Assembly (NCBI GenBank): GCA_026168455.1
Contig: CM047427.1
Location: forward strand, 86,520,670 to 86,584,669
Source of the DNA: Theocolax elegans
Taxonomy: Eukaryota > Arthropoda > Insecta > Hymenoptera > Cerocephalidae
Direction: 5' to 3'
DNA length: 64,000 nt
Shown: positions 42,582 through 54,036 of the stretch, one piece after another
Numbering within the stretch: position 1 is the first letter of the stretch
Layout: each line of letters begins with the position of its first letter
Notes under the pieces: model-generated
Seen by the model: only the letters and a program-made list of their open reading frames with translations
The model's database searches: none
Told to the model about the DNA's origin: nothing
Made by a program: the position numbers and the translations under genes

Positions 42582-45500
42582 AGCGCTCGCGTGCGCGCGC
42601 AACCGTACGGGCAATTACTCGAGAAAGCGAGCAAGTTTTCGCATTGTTCCGCGGGATGATTGACGCGTCGACTTTATGATTGTCGATCCTGGAAAAATTT
42701 CGTTACGCGCAAAAAAAGGTCCCACAGGAATTTTCGAAGCTCGATCGAATATATTTCCTGATTTCATTCGCTATGTGGAGAGTTTGTTCGAACAAAAAAA
42801 GGTTAAGTATCGAATGAAGTTGAATTTACCATGACGAATGTTTCGAACTTTCACTGCAGTATTTTTATTATGGGGTTTTATTTTGCGAGTAACACCGTTG
42901 AAATTACTTGTAGTTCATCACGAATGATAATCAATAAAGTTAAGTGTAAGAAATTTATTGTAACCATAAATGAGATTCTCAACCTTGATTACGATGAGAT
43001 TTAGAAAGTAGAGAACATGGTGATTACGTCGATCTTGCCGAAATCCACGTGCAATATTGTTTATTGCAATACTATCCTTTTGATAAAAATGACATTGCTA
43101 ATGTAATTGCAGTATTATGAATATATAACCCCACTATACACACAAGTTAAATAATATTAAATGTATATCTCTTAGTTTTCTAAACTCTCTCATTCAATTT
43201 AAAGAGCATATTTATTACTAGATCATTTTCAGGACGTTTTTTATACTTTATAACTAATGCATAACATTGTATAATATATATTAAAAATATTACATACTCT
43301 TATATTCAATCTTTGTGAAATTACCATTAAAATCCAGAGGCCGAGAAATCTAATATTATCAATTATTATGTCAACCAAATATTGAATATTATTATTAGTA
43401 TTATACATATAGAAAAGAAAAATAAAGATATATGTCGTAGTTAGAAATTGAATTTTTTATTCTTTATTAAATATTCATTTTTTTTATTCAACATAACTTA
43501 TTGTCAAAATACTTAAATACCGCCTAAAATACTTTTTTTATAATAACTGATAAAAATATGTGATGTTATGGAAAAATTAGAAATTACATGTATCATTGCC
43601 AAGAGAAAATGTTTATTCCAAATGTAATTTAATTAAAGTAAACAAAACTAGTTATTTATTATTATCAGTTTTATTTTTTTCGAGTTCTGATAATCAAATG
43701 CAATTCATTCACCGTTGTGCGTCAGGATCAATATTTTATTTCCACCTCGTAAACGAAAATCCTTATCTTGTTGAGAGACGCGATGTAGAACGTATCAAGG
43801 TCTCTAAAAAAAGAGTCAGCGACAAAAATCAGCTTGTAAAATCTTACGAGTAAGAAAAAAAAAGAAACCAAGAGGAACAATTCTCGTCCGGGTTTTAAAA
43901 ATTCGAAAAAGGAGCTGAGCTCGGGCCACTCTCTCACACGAACGAAAAGAGCATACACACCTGTAGAACCGGATGTACCATTGAGCATTGTCCGATTTTG
44001 TGGGTGGGCGTCGATGACACGCTGCGCGAAAAGTCCACGCTCAGGTCAACGAGACTTTAAATGGAATCCAGTTTTTCGGATGTCTCATTGTATCCGTGGT
44101 CGATTTTTCGCGCGCACCAAATGCGTGAAATCTGTGTAGCGCAAATATCAAGGGCCGAAGTGTAAATGAAATGACAATCCGTTTTGGAATCCCAGGAAGG
44201 AAAAAGGAAGAGATGGGGATGGACCCAGGATTTCCTCTCCATTCTTTCGCTAACGCCTTTTTTCGCAATTTTCTTTTAATCTTCGTCTTGTAAGATCTTT
44301 AGAGTTGCATGAAAGGTGCCGATTTTGTCGGCGCTTTAATCTTCCAGGATTACATCGAAAAGTTAGTCGGATATGTGTAAATGCACTGGACGGAAATTCG
44401 GAGATTTCATTTATTGGATAGTTCCTATTTCTTTAGGAACTTATATATGCGACTAGTATTTATCCGTATGTGTCAGCGTGTTAAATTGTTAATCTCTAAA
44501 ACCTTTAAAACAGTTTCACTGTACGCAAAATGTTGTTATACTTATTGACAAATGTACAATTACTTTTATACACTAAATATTTTTTGAAAATATAAAAATA
44601 AGCTTTATTAATATATTAATAAAATATTACTTATGTCAACTGTAGTATAACTAAATTAATTAATATTTTTATCGGTCTTACAGTCAATAACAAATTTATT
44701 AATACATATACATTAAATTAAAATATACAAATAAGCAGAATAATTTCAGTAGCAGAAAACCGACAGTGTGACTAACAAAAACTAATCAAAGAATAGGTTA
44801 AAAGAAAGTAATGCCTTTCTCACTCACTTCTCCTTCTAAGAATATCCGAAAATTGCTGAAGCACCTGTTGCCAAAATCTTGGTCTGGTGGAGCGATCAAT
44901 CCACCGAGACTAATCCAGTTAAAACAAAAAAAACCGGCGCGCTAAAAGAAAAACTGAAAGCATCATCTCGCACACATGCGAACAATTTGATCGTGCGGGT
45001 ATACATACGATGCTAATGCATTAGTTCTACACGGGCGCGTGGACCGTATGTCGTAAGCGCAGCTCGGTTTTTCACGGGTTGCCGAAAAATTAGTCGTAAA
45101 TTCGAAACGTGTACAAATAAGTGGGGCCCCCCCGTGCCCCAACGGACGCGTGGGTGTGGATATTATAACCGCACGCGCGATGCCACATGGTGCGGCCAGT
45201 TCTCCTCTTCATTTTTTACGAGCCCGCCGCGACGCACAAGCTACACTGTAGACGAGTTTTTATTTATCTTTTGTTTCGGGGTTGTGGCTTAGTGTTACTG
45301 GCAAGAGAACGGTTGAATCCAAGAGCCTTACCGGTCTAGACTAAGTTTTCGCAGGTTATTAGTAGTTCTAGCTTTTATTTTCTTTTTTTATTTATTACTT
45401 CCACTAGTTTTGATCGTCTTTGAAATAGTTCAATCGCTTACAAGTCTATGAACTTTCAACCAAATCGCGTTATCAACAGTTCCAATAAAATAATATTAGG

Positions 45501-45839
45501 AATATTATTGAAAAAAGTATGTACGAAGAAGTGATAAAATATCCGTTAAAGCACTTCATCATTGACGAATGTTTGTTTTTTAAAGAGCTCGAAATGTCGG
45601 TACTCGAATGATTTTAATCGATTATCGATCGCACGTGCTGTATCAACGACGGGTTACGCAAAAAGTCGAAATCACTTTCATTGCGGTGGTTTTGAGCTGG
45701 GCACGCCATTCACTTACCGAGCCGTCAAGATCGATTCTCGCGAGGCGCACGATCAACCCTGCAGAAGAAACGGAAGAATCCGTATCGTTACGGATTCCAG
45801 CCTGGAAATCGATTCAAGATCCTCGCGAACCCGAGAAAC

Positions 45840-45890
45840 GAGAGAGGAGAGAGAGAGAGAGAGAGAGAGGAGGGAGAGAGGGGAGAGGAA
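45840..45890. repeat. (GA)n microsatellite
   Basis: GA tract with GGAGG interruptions. Its frames give artefactual Arg/Glu-rich runs on plus and Ser/Leu runs on minus. Confidence 0.95.
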
Positions 45891-46978
45891 GAATTTCCTG
45901 AACCAGCCGCGCTCGCGCGATAAACTCGTCGAGCGAAATTCTTGGCCGAGGCGATATCGCCGCGCGAAAAACAAGCCCGTGCTACAACTTGATTGTGTCG
46001 GATAGTTTATGGCGATTCTCCCTGCACGTCGTGACGAGGCGTTAAACGCGACGCACGCCCCGAGAAATAGAGAAAACAAGCCCGAGATAGGGTTTGGCCT
46101 CCTCCTTTCCGACTTTCTTTTTGCAGGATTTCTGATTTCGTTTGGATTTATTAACCTCAGCGAGAACCCATAAGGGAGAAACGGGTTGCTTTTGTCCGCG
46201 CGGGGATAAGAAGCGACGATGGAAATTCGTAAACATGCTTGCTGATTTGTAAATTATACTCTCCTTCTTGCGAGACAACAAAATTTAAAGGTCGCTCGTA
46301 ACGAGACGGTACTTTGATAGAGTTATCACTATATGTACTGTGCGCGTTATAGGTTGCACTACTCGTAATGAATTGTTCGTACACTCATATGTCCGAGGAG
46401 GGGTTACTCTGCAAGGGGAGAATACAATTAATTGCTCTACAGAATGATTGTACCAAGTAAATATAGAAATGATAAACATATTCTGATTCGAGCAATTTTA
46501 TTTATATCTCGATATAACGCAAGTAGTATATTACTACTCAAATCGTTGGAATTTCCATATTATTCTGTGCAGACAGAATGTTACACGAATCGCAGCAAAT
46601 TAAGAAATTCGTCGAATCGTTTTAAGTTTTGAAATAAATTTCTGTTAAGTATATATATATATTTTATTATGTAAACATTTGGTTTATTTATTTAGGTTAT
46701 CTCATTAAAAATATTCTTCCCACGAACGCGATAATAAATTTTTTTAAGAACTATAATGAAACAAACTTTGTGCGATAAGTCGATGGAAAAACAATTCTAA
46801 TTACAATTTAAATATCTATATTATAGTCACCTTATCCACTTTGGTTTTACTTATTTATTCACAACTACTGACTTTTAAAGACACAGGATGTGATAACGAT
46901 CTCTGGACGATCTCCAGTAGTTCGATCCGTCTCTCATCGAAGCATTCTACTCCGTGCGCTTGCAATTTCCTGATGAGC

Positions 46979-47008
46979 TCTCTCTCTCTCTCTCCCTCTC
47001 TCCCTCTC
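46979..47008. repeat. (CT)n microsatellite
   Basis: CT units with CCCT steps. Confidence 0.9.
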
Positions 47009-48474
47009 AACCTCCTTGGTATTTAAATGCAAAAACTTGGTATTGGGTGTAACATCGTATTACATCTTTTTTCTTGGAGCTCCCTCTCTTCTTTGTTTGT
47101 GGTGCCCTTTTTTCCACGTGTCGTAAATTCAGTGCCGTATAGTTCAGGTGAAAAGCGCGCGTATGCACGTATAGGTTGTAAGCCTTTTTAACGATTCTCA
47201 CATAAATCTCACGGGCAATTCCCCCCAGCGTGATTAGAACGGATTGCGCAAAATTTATATCTGGCCGATTCCGCGAGTATATTAAACGAACTCTGTGTTT
47301 GCTTTTTGCGTACGCGAATTACCCAATCATCGGTACAATAAAGACCGATTTATTAATTACTCGTACATATCTCAGTGCTACCGCAGCGTAAATAACGATA
47401 TATATATACACCAGCTACAAGCGCGTGCAGTCGAACAAAAGCTACCGAGTGCAAATTAACGTGTAATTTCGTTCTTTTCCATAGATACGTACATATATGT
47501 ACATATACGTATACCTACACACGCACACACACGCACACACAAACAGCGAGCCGTGCATTAGATTTCCTCTTGTAAGAAATTGCGAGTTATCGGCATTATC
47601 ATCCGAAGTAATCCTAGTGCACGGGTCTGTTGAGCCTTGTAACTGTTTACTGCTGCGCCGCAGGGACGATTTACAGTCGTTTATGGCTGACCAGCTACTG
47701 AATTACGCGATACATACCCAGGAGACCGTTTTAAAACAACCGGTTTTTGAGTTATAAACCAGAGCTTCTGATCAGAAAACGTTCCTCGCGTCCCTCACCC
47801 GAAAACCTTAATCGAGTGCACTAATTGATGCTTGCGACACACCTCGCTCTACCCCGCCTGATGCGACACATTTCATACTCCAATCAATACCTTTATCACT
47901 CTTGCATATGTATATTATAAATTTGCTTTTTTAAAATAATATATCTAGTATAGTATTAATGTACTCTAAGAAACATTACTTAAAGTAAGAGTAGCCTTCG
48001 TTATGTATTATATTTGTTTCTTATGTTAAAAATAACATAATTAATTAAGCATTTTTTTAACTAAGTATATCTTATATTATATCACGTGCAAAAGGTAATC
48101 GAATAAATGGTCAATAATTATAAGAGTATTTAAATTTGTAACTTGGAAAAAAAAAATAACCGGATGCAGGTTTTCAATTATTACTAGCAATAAAATAAAA
48201 TAACTACCTTCATTAAAATTTTCATAAAGCTACCCAACGCAACATTTCACATAAATATCGGCCGTAAAGTGGACATCCGTTTTACGGTGCATCGAAAATT
48301 TATCGCGCGAAAGAAGATAAAGCCAATCCTCGAAATCCCTTGAAAAGCACCTTCATTTTAAAGTCGCTCGGGAGACGAGGTTCAAGAGGATAATTAGGCC
48401 ATAAGTCGGCATTAATACACCCGTAATGACCCCGACCTCGAGATTGTGAAACTGCAAGTGGTGTGTGTGAGTAT

Positions 48475-48495
48475 TATATATATATATATATATAT
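48475..48495. repeat. (TA)n microsatellite
   Basis: About ten TA units flanked by GTGTGTGA and GTGGGTATG. Confidence 0.9.
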
Positions 48496-49270
48496 GTGGG
48501 TATGTATATCTGTATAGGTATATATCCTCGCGAGAGAGAAAACAATGCCACGTTTATATTCCACGGGTAACCGGACGTGGAACCTGAGAAGTACCGGTCG
48601 TTAGGACCCCGCGTCGGTTTATGAACCAAAGACTATTTCGCGCGTCGGGACGCGGGGGAGACGAGCGACTCATAACAACGCGCGCATCTCGCCAAGATCC
48701 CGGATAAGATGCCGCCGTGGGTGGCCCGGCGCTAGCTACGATGTAAAATCCTATACCTAACGTAAGTGGCTTTTCGCGTACGTTGCACCGGCTCCCCTGT
48801 CAAAATTATGTTGGCTTCTGAATACACGTATTTATCGAGTATATTGACACACATTTTTTTACAGTGCTAAACATATTTATATATTTATAAGGACCAACAT
48901 CATTTATAATGATATTTTGTAATACACATGACTGCAGTATATGTAAATAAAGATTAAATAAGCTACGCATGTTTGAGGAATACTCAAAAATTAATAAAAA
49001 GTACATTTTAAGAGTGTTCGTATGTATTTGTATACATGAAACCTATAGGTAATGTCACTGTAAAAATAGGACAAATCAAATTCATCAAAGGCGTTGTAAT
49101 AAATTTAAAAGAATAAATGCGCGTAAAGTTATAAATTTAACAAAGCTTCGGTTAGCACGGAGTACTTAGAAGTTAATATATGAAACGACTAGCAAGTAAT
49201 CGTAAAGTTTGTTAATTTTTATTAACAAATTTTCTACGTCAAGTTTCACAAAAGAAGGAGGCGAAGCCAA

Positions 49271-49297
49271 AGAGAGAGAGAGAGGGGGGGGGAGAGG
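49271..49297. repeat. (GA)n followed by G9 and GAGAGG
   Basis: Purine-only tract with a nine-base G run in the middle. Confidence 0.9.
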
Positions 49298-49456
49298 AGC
49301 TGTTCACAATCCCTGGCGTTTCAGTGGCAAAGCTTATAAGAATAGCACGGATTCCCGGAGGTTCGCTCGTACAAGGCGTTAACGTTGGCATAAATACGCG
49401 TAACGCGCAACCGGATATGTGAGATTGTGCGCGCAAAGGTATAATGCCCACCTCCC

Positions 49457-49493
49457 GAGAGCGAGAGAGGGAGAGAGGGAGAGAGGGAGAAAG
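49457..49493. repeat. (GAGAGGGA)n minisatellite-like tract
   Basis: Three to four units of the 8-mer GAGAGGGA. Confidence 0.85.
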
Positions 49494-49663
49494 GATCCGT
49501 GCACGAGCGGCGCGTATAATTAAAGGATATTTATCGGGCATTTGAGTGCACCTGCAAGAAATATCGTGCCCTTCTCTCGCGGGGTGAGTTTCTCATGAGG
49601 ACCGCGCGCGCGGGGTGAAGAGAATAAAGGACGATGAATAAAATAGCCAGCTCTTTCGCGTAG

Positions 49664-49669
49664 GTGAGT
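49664..49669 (+). other. candidate recursive splice site
   Basis: CTCTTTCGCGTAG ends at 49663 and the donor GTGAGT follows directly. The upstream tract is short but pyrimidine-rich. An ordinary donor of an untranslated exon is the main alternative. Confidence 0.28.
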
Positions 49670-49988
49670 GTCCGGTTCCCTTTGTGTCCGCTACCTGTCT
49701 TGAGACATCCACCGGTGCTCCCTCATTCAGAGCTAAAGGCTAAGAATCACTTTCCCGAGGAAGAGGAGAAACAGCCCCCTCCAGATTACCCGATAGCACA
49801 ACATTCCTGCGCATACGTCAGACATTTGATAGTTTCTCGTGTGGGAGCCTCCGCGCACGCAGCAGCTTTACTTCGTTGTCGATCCTACCTTGATACATCC
49901 ACCTCCTATATATGCATATATACATATATACACGCATCCACGCGTACGAGCGTAAACCGCTGATCGATGCTCAGGTAAATACCGTCTC

Positions 49989-50268
49989 TTATCCAACGGC
50001 ATCTACGGGCATTCCACGGTGCGTATGTACGCAACGATTGTCCTCCCAAGGTTCTACGTAAATTTTCGCTTTTTGGTCGTCAACGATCCACACGCGGAGT
50101 TTAGGTATCGCACGCTTCTGGATGTTCAACCGAGACGGAAATTTATATCCTAACTTGAGGATGTACTCGGTGTACCTCACTATTTTTTCCCAGCTGATAG
50201 ATTTCCGTACCTGTGGAAAGTGCAATGTCTTCCTTTTATATTTATCACTCAAGTGTATAGCTATACCT
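49989..50268 (-). CDS. exon-like open frame, function not recognised
   Basis: On the minus strand one frame stays open for about 93 codons, from an acceptor-like TTTTTTTAG (exon start 50268) to TAA at 49991-49989. A second, better acceptor (CTTTCCACAG) would start the exon at 50210 in phase 0 and give 73 codons plus stop. The product is basic and free of simple-sequence runs, with mixed aromatic and charged residues and a balanced codon choice. The other two frames on this strand are closed within about 20-25 codons of the 50210 acceptor. No ATG initiates it, so it would have to be a 3'-terminal exon of a gene whose other exons I could not find, or the remains of one. Open frames of this length also arise by chance in the CpG-rich patches here, so the call rests on composition and the splice sites. 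Confidence 0.3.
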
Positions 50269-51237
50269 CTAAAAAAAGATTTATTTCTTTATTATTGTAC
50301 AAGTTAAAGTAAACGTTATTTTTACAAATCTAACGCACCAACAATATATGAATCAATAGCTAAAATCAAATAAATTGGTTAAATAATTAATTTAAGGGAG
50401 TAATGAGACATTTGTAAAAGTACTGTAGCGGACGTATTGATAAATTGACGTCTAGCAATGAAAATAGAGAAAATTGCAATTAAAAATCGAGTAACCTGAC
50501 ATCAGCGAATAGAGCGATGCATCCTGCATAAGAGATTCCTATTAGAAATTTAAACCATATAAATTACTTTAACATTTGCATCTAGTGTTTTCTTTTAACG
50601 GACGACTATAAGAAAATGCTGAATCCATCGAATGACTGAATTTATTTTGTTATTGATATTTTTACCTTATAAACATTATAAAAATCATATTGCTGATAAA
50701 TTGATTTCAATTTTTAAAAAATCCAAAAATTAAGTTCATATTTTAATTTAATGAAATTAAACTAAATTATTATTACCTATGTAATTAATTAATGCCCTGT
50801 GGGATGCCGAATTGACACACGTCAGAGAAATACATATCCCCTACCGTAGGTCGATAAAATAATACAATTTCTACAAATTCACACTGAAGAAAATATCGTT
50901 GAAAATCAAGAGTATTAGAATAAATGCATACGTATAAAGTAAACATACCGATATATTTATATAGATACGATATTGTACGTGCACCATTATTAAGAAACGA
51001 GACAGAATAAGAGCAAGCAATTTCGATTATACAAAAGGCAACTCATTGCATCCGCAAACCGGCTCTTACGAAACCTATCACGAGCAAAACAAACATAAGA
51101 GAAACGCGTTAAACGAACGTACGCAAGGATGGCATATGGGCACGTGCCCAAGATCTGATAAACCCTGCGGGTGGGGTACCTCCAATTGACTACGATCTCG
51201 CGCAGGCTCGAGAATTTGCAGTTGGATGCGCGCGAGC

Positions 51238-51261
51238 TGTGTGTGTGTGTGTGTGTGTGTA
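51238..51261. repeat. (GT)n microsatellite
   Basis: About 11 perfect GT units in a CpG-rich patch. Confidence 0.95.
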
Positions 51262-51491
51262 GGTATAGAGGGACCAAAGTCCCATCGGAGAATTTCCTCG
51301 GCGCGAGTAACGAGAGCTCGGTCGCGCAATTGACGGTTTTATCGGGCGATCGAAGAGACACCGAGCGAAAGATGGAAGGGGCTACTAGCGCCGCCATGGG
51401 AATACCTCGTTTGTCCCGCAATAATGGCTCATGAGACGTGACGGGCGTGAGGTGTTTGTTAGAAGAAAATAGAGTCCGATTTCACAAAACC

Positions 51492-51553
51492 GGGGTTGGT
51501 GGGGAGAGGCGGAGGGGAGGAGAGGCGGAGGGGTCGGAGGGGGGAAAAAGGGG
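51492..51553 (+). other. G-rich tract with six G-runs, quadruplex candidate
   Basis: Runs of four or more G lie at 51492-51495, 51501-51504, 51514-51517, 51530-51533, 51539-51544 and 51550-51553, separated by purine-rich spacers of 5-12 bases. Some loops exceed the usual seven, so a less regular quadruplex is the realistic expectation. Confidence 0.55.
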
Positions 51554-51830
51554 TACGTACACTCAGGGACCCGATGACTGGGCTGAATGAGCTTGGTGAA
51601 CGGCTCGAACGTTTATGGAGATCTGGCCGTTCGATTTCGGTAAAAAAACCCGAGTGTACGTGTAATGCGCGGAGACAGCAGTTGTCAGGGACACCTTTTG
51701 TCGACACTTCCTGACGTGCAATTACAGCCGATAGATAAGATTTATTTGTTTTCTTATTAAAACGTTCCTAGTTTTACTATTTTTTCAACCTTTTTATGCG
51801 ACAATAAAACTCTCTACGACACCGGACTCA

Positions 51831-51880
51831 ATTTTTTTTCTCCCCCTCCCCCTCTCTCTCCCTCTCTCGCTCTCTCACTC
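51831..51880. repeat. polypyrimidine tract
   Basis: About 50 bases of T, C and CT repeats, roughly 290 bases downstream of the G-rich tract and partly complementary to it. Confidence 0.85.
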
Positions 51881-53949
51881 GTGATATGAAGGCATGACTG
51901 ATAGTCACGTTCTTGTCAGATGATAGTTTACGTATGTTACAACGGTGTAAAACACGTGTAGTCGTATCATTTTCGCTTTTTTCTTTCTCACTTACACTCG
52001 TTGACCCTCCTACTTTTCACCGTGTTTACTTGGTAAACAACTTTTCTCTTCAACTACAAATGTTTTTCAATGTTTGATTATTTCGTAATTTCTATTCTCG
52101 CTCAAAATACATTCAAAATCTCATAAATCAACCACGAGTGCATGATATTTATTTGCATTATTTCGCAAAGTTCAATAATATCAACCGCGATATGCTCCTT
52201 GCAAATGCTAATTCCGGTAACAACTATTAAAACCAATAATTGTTCAATTACGAGGAATACGAACTTGTCGATTATGCCAGTATAAAAAATGTTTTTTTGT
52301 CCATAAAAAAAAGTTATTTTTATGAAAAATTTATTATTCAGTTTGAATTTTAATTATATGTAGAATACTCCAAAAATGATCAATTATAAAGTGATAGAAC
52401 ATCAATAAAAAGCATAATAAAATCGTTAATTATAATATAAATTAATTGTAAACCAATTACCACATTAGCTACGCATGTCGATAACGAGGGAGGATGCTCG
52501 AAGGCATGCGGGGTTCGTTTTTTGGAGTCAGTTGGTAGGTTGCAATGTGCGTGTCCTGCGTGACATGTATATAATACACCTTTCGTCCTCACATCACGTA
52601 TAAATAATGTTTTTTTATTACCCGTCTACTGGCTCTCTAAATACATAAGTAAATACTCAAGTAATCATACATTTTAATTAGTAGTAGTAGTGATGCAATT
52701 CACGATTAATTTCATAATGTTATCCATTTTAAATACATACTTCAGGGAACTCATAAAACTAATAATCATTTTATTATTATTGTTTACTACTGAGGTCACC
52801 AGTAATTTATTTAGAAAAACGAACAATAGTTATTTTATACGCACTAAGAGAGTAAAATAGGTGTTTTTCCCGCGGATGAAAGTTGCCGCTTCCTTGCTAA
52901 TGTTCGTGCAGTACTTCATCTAAGAAAATAATCGCTTTTTACTCCCGAAGTGTATAAAGATGTTTTACCTCAAATCCTCCAGAAAAAGGTCACCATATTT
53001 GACAACAAATATAATTTATTATTTTGTAATTTGTACATCAATTTAAATTTTCGTATTTTATTATATTTTTTTGACTCCAGATTGCTCCAAATAGTTACTA
53101 TATTTCTATATTATCGACAACGATGAATATTTGGACTAATAAGTGAATTCGCGGACTAAAAAGTGAAAATAGAATAATTTTAATTTCCTGTCTAAAGTTA
53201 ACAAAGTGGACTTTTTGTTTGGTTTGGGTGAAAATAGAAATTTAAAAAAGTAATACTAATTACAGACTATATATGTACATATAGTGTTATGCCGTGTTGT
53301 AGTAAAATTACGACGCGTGCTCTGCATTATCCTGTTTACTTATACGAAAATATTACGAAAAGAAAGAGCTCCACATTTATCAAGTATATAGAAAAGCAAT
53401 TATGCCCTTAGTCCCTTCCGGCGATAGAGTCCATTTGTACGTAAAAAAAACGAACTCCTTACACGAGCTTCTACAAATAGAAACGAATGAATTTAGTGTA
53501 TACAAGCACATTAATAAAGAAAATCGTTGTGCGTTACCGAAGGTAGTCTATAAATTTGTGCAGATCGCCATATGAATGAACAGAACCGACAAAGTGAATA
53601 AAGGGAAAAACACTCCGGGGTATGTTGTGCAACTCAGGACTCGCGCGAGCTGTGAGAGAATTTTACGGGATGAACATCTTCATGTATTTTCCTAACGAGT
53701 CAAAATAGTTTCAAACAAGACCCTCGGGACGGTCGCACGGACTCGTGCCCCGTAGGAAAATCCCACAGCTACACGCGGAAAAGACCGTTCGAGGTGCACT
53801 CGACAAAGCACCTTGCATTGTCCAACTGTCAAAGGCCTTAGGGCCTCAATTCGAATCGTAACGAGATTATCGCACGGCCCCTCGGGCACAATACACACGA
53901 AGATGAATCTCCCCAACCTGCGGGACGCTCATCTTTTTCTCGTCTCGCT

Positions 53950-54036
53950 CGCCACCTTTTTCTTTTTCTACTTCTTTTTTTTTTTATTTTTTTCGCCTAC
54001 AGGTCCGAATTCTTCCTCAATACACCGGAAGGTCAG
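53950..54036 (+). other. strong acceptor-like tract with possible 34-nt micro-exon
   Basis: About 45 bases of nearly pure T/C (53955-53998) end in CCTACAG at 54002. A donor-like CAG/GTAGGA lies at 54036/54037, bounding a 34-base segment. The pyrimidine tract is the longest in the window placed correctly before an AG. Nothing shows that the segment is used. Confidence 0.25.

Larger units (their letters stand above)
38961..49270. other. no supported gene
   Basis: A CpG-rich patch at 38960-39180 ends in a good donor (CCAG/GTGAGC near 39138) preceded by a short ATG frame, so it could be an unproven first exon on the plus strand. Other CpG-rich blocks lie at 42000-42800, 43700-44300, 44840-45300, 45600-46400, 47040-47870 and 48240-48800. 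39200-40280 and 42830-43690 are strongly AT-rich. Confidence 0.55.

Noticed and set aside
45287..45321. tRNA-like string with TGGCTTAGTGTTACTGG and GGTTGAATCC
   Set aside because: The A-box and B-box-like parts are too close together and no cloverleaf or acceptor stem can be drawn; at best a degenerate tRNA-derived fragment.
45562..46005. 147-codon plus-strand frame
   Set aside because: The centre is an Arg/Glu run encoded by the GA microsatellite, and the same region is open on the minus strand as Ser/Leu repeats.
50990..51421. 143-codon minus-strand frame
   Set aside because: Contains a Thr-His run from the GT microsatellite and has no splice or start context; likely chance in a CpG-rich patch.
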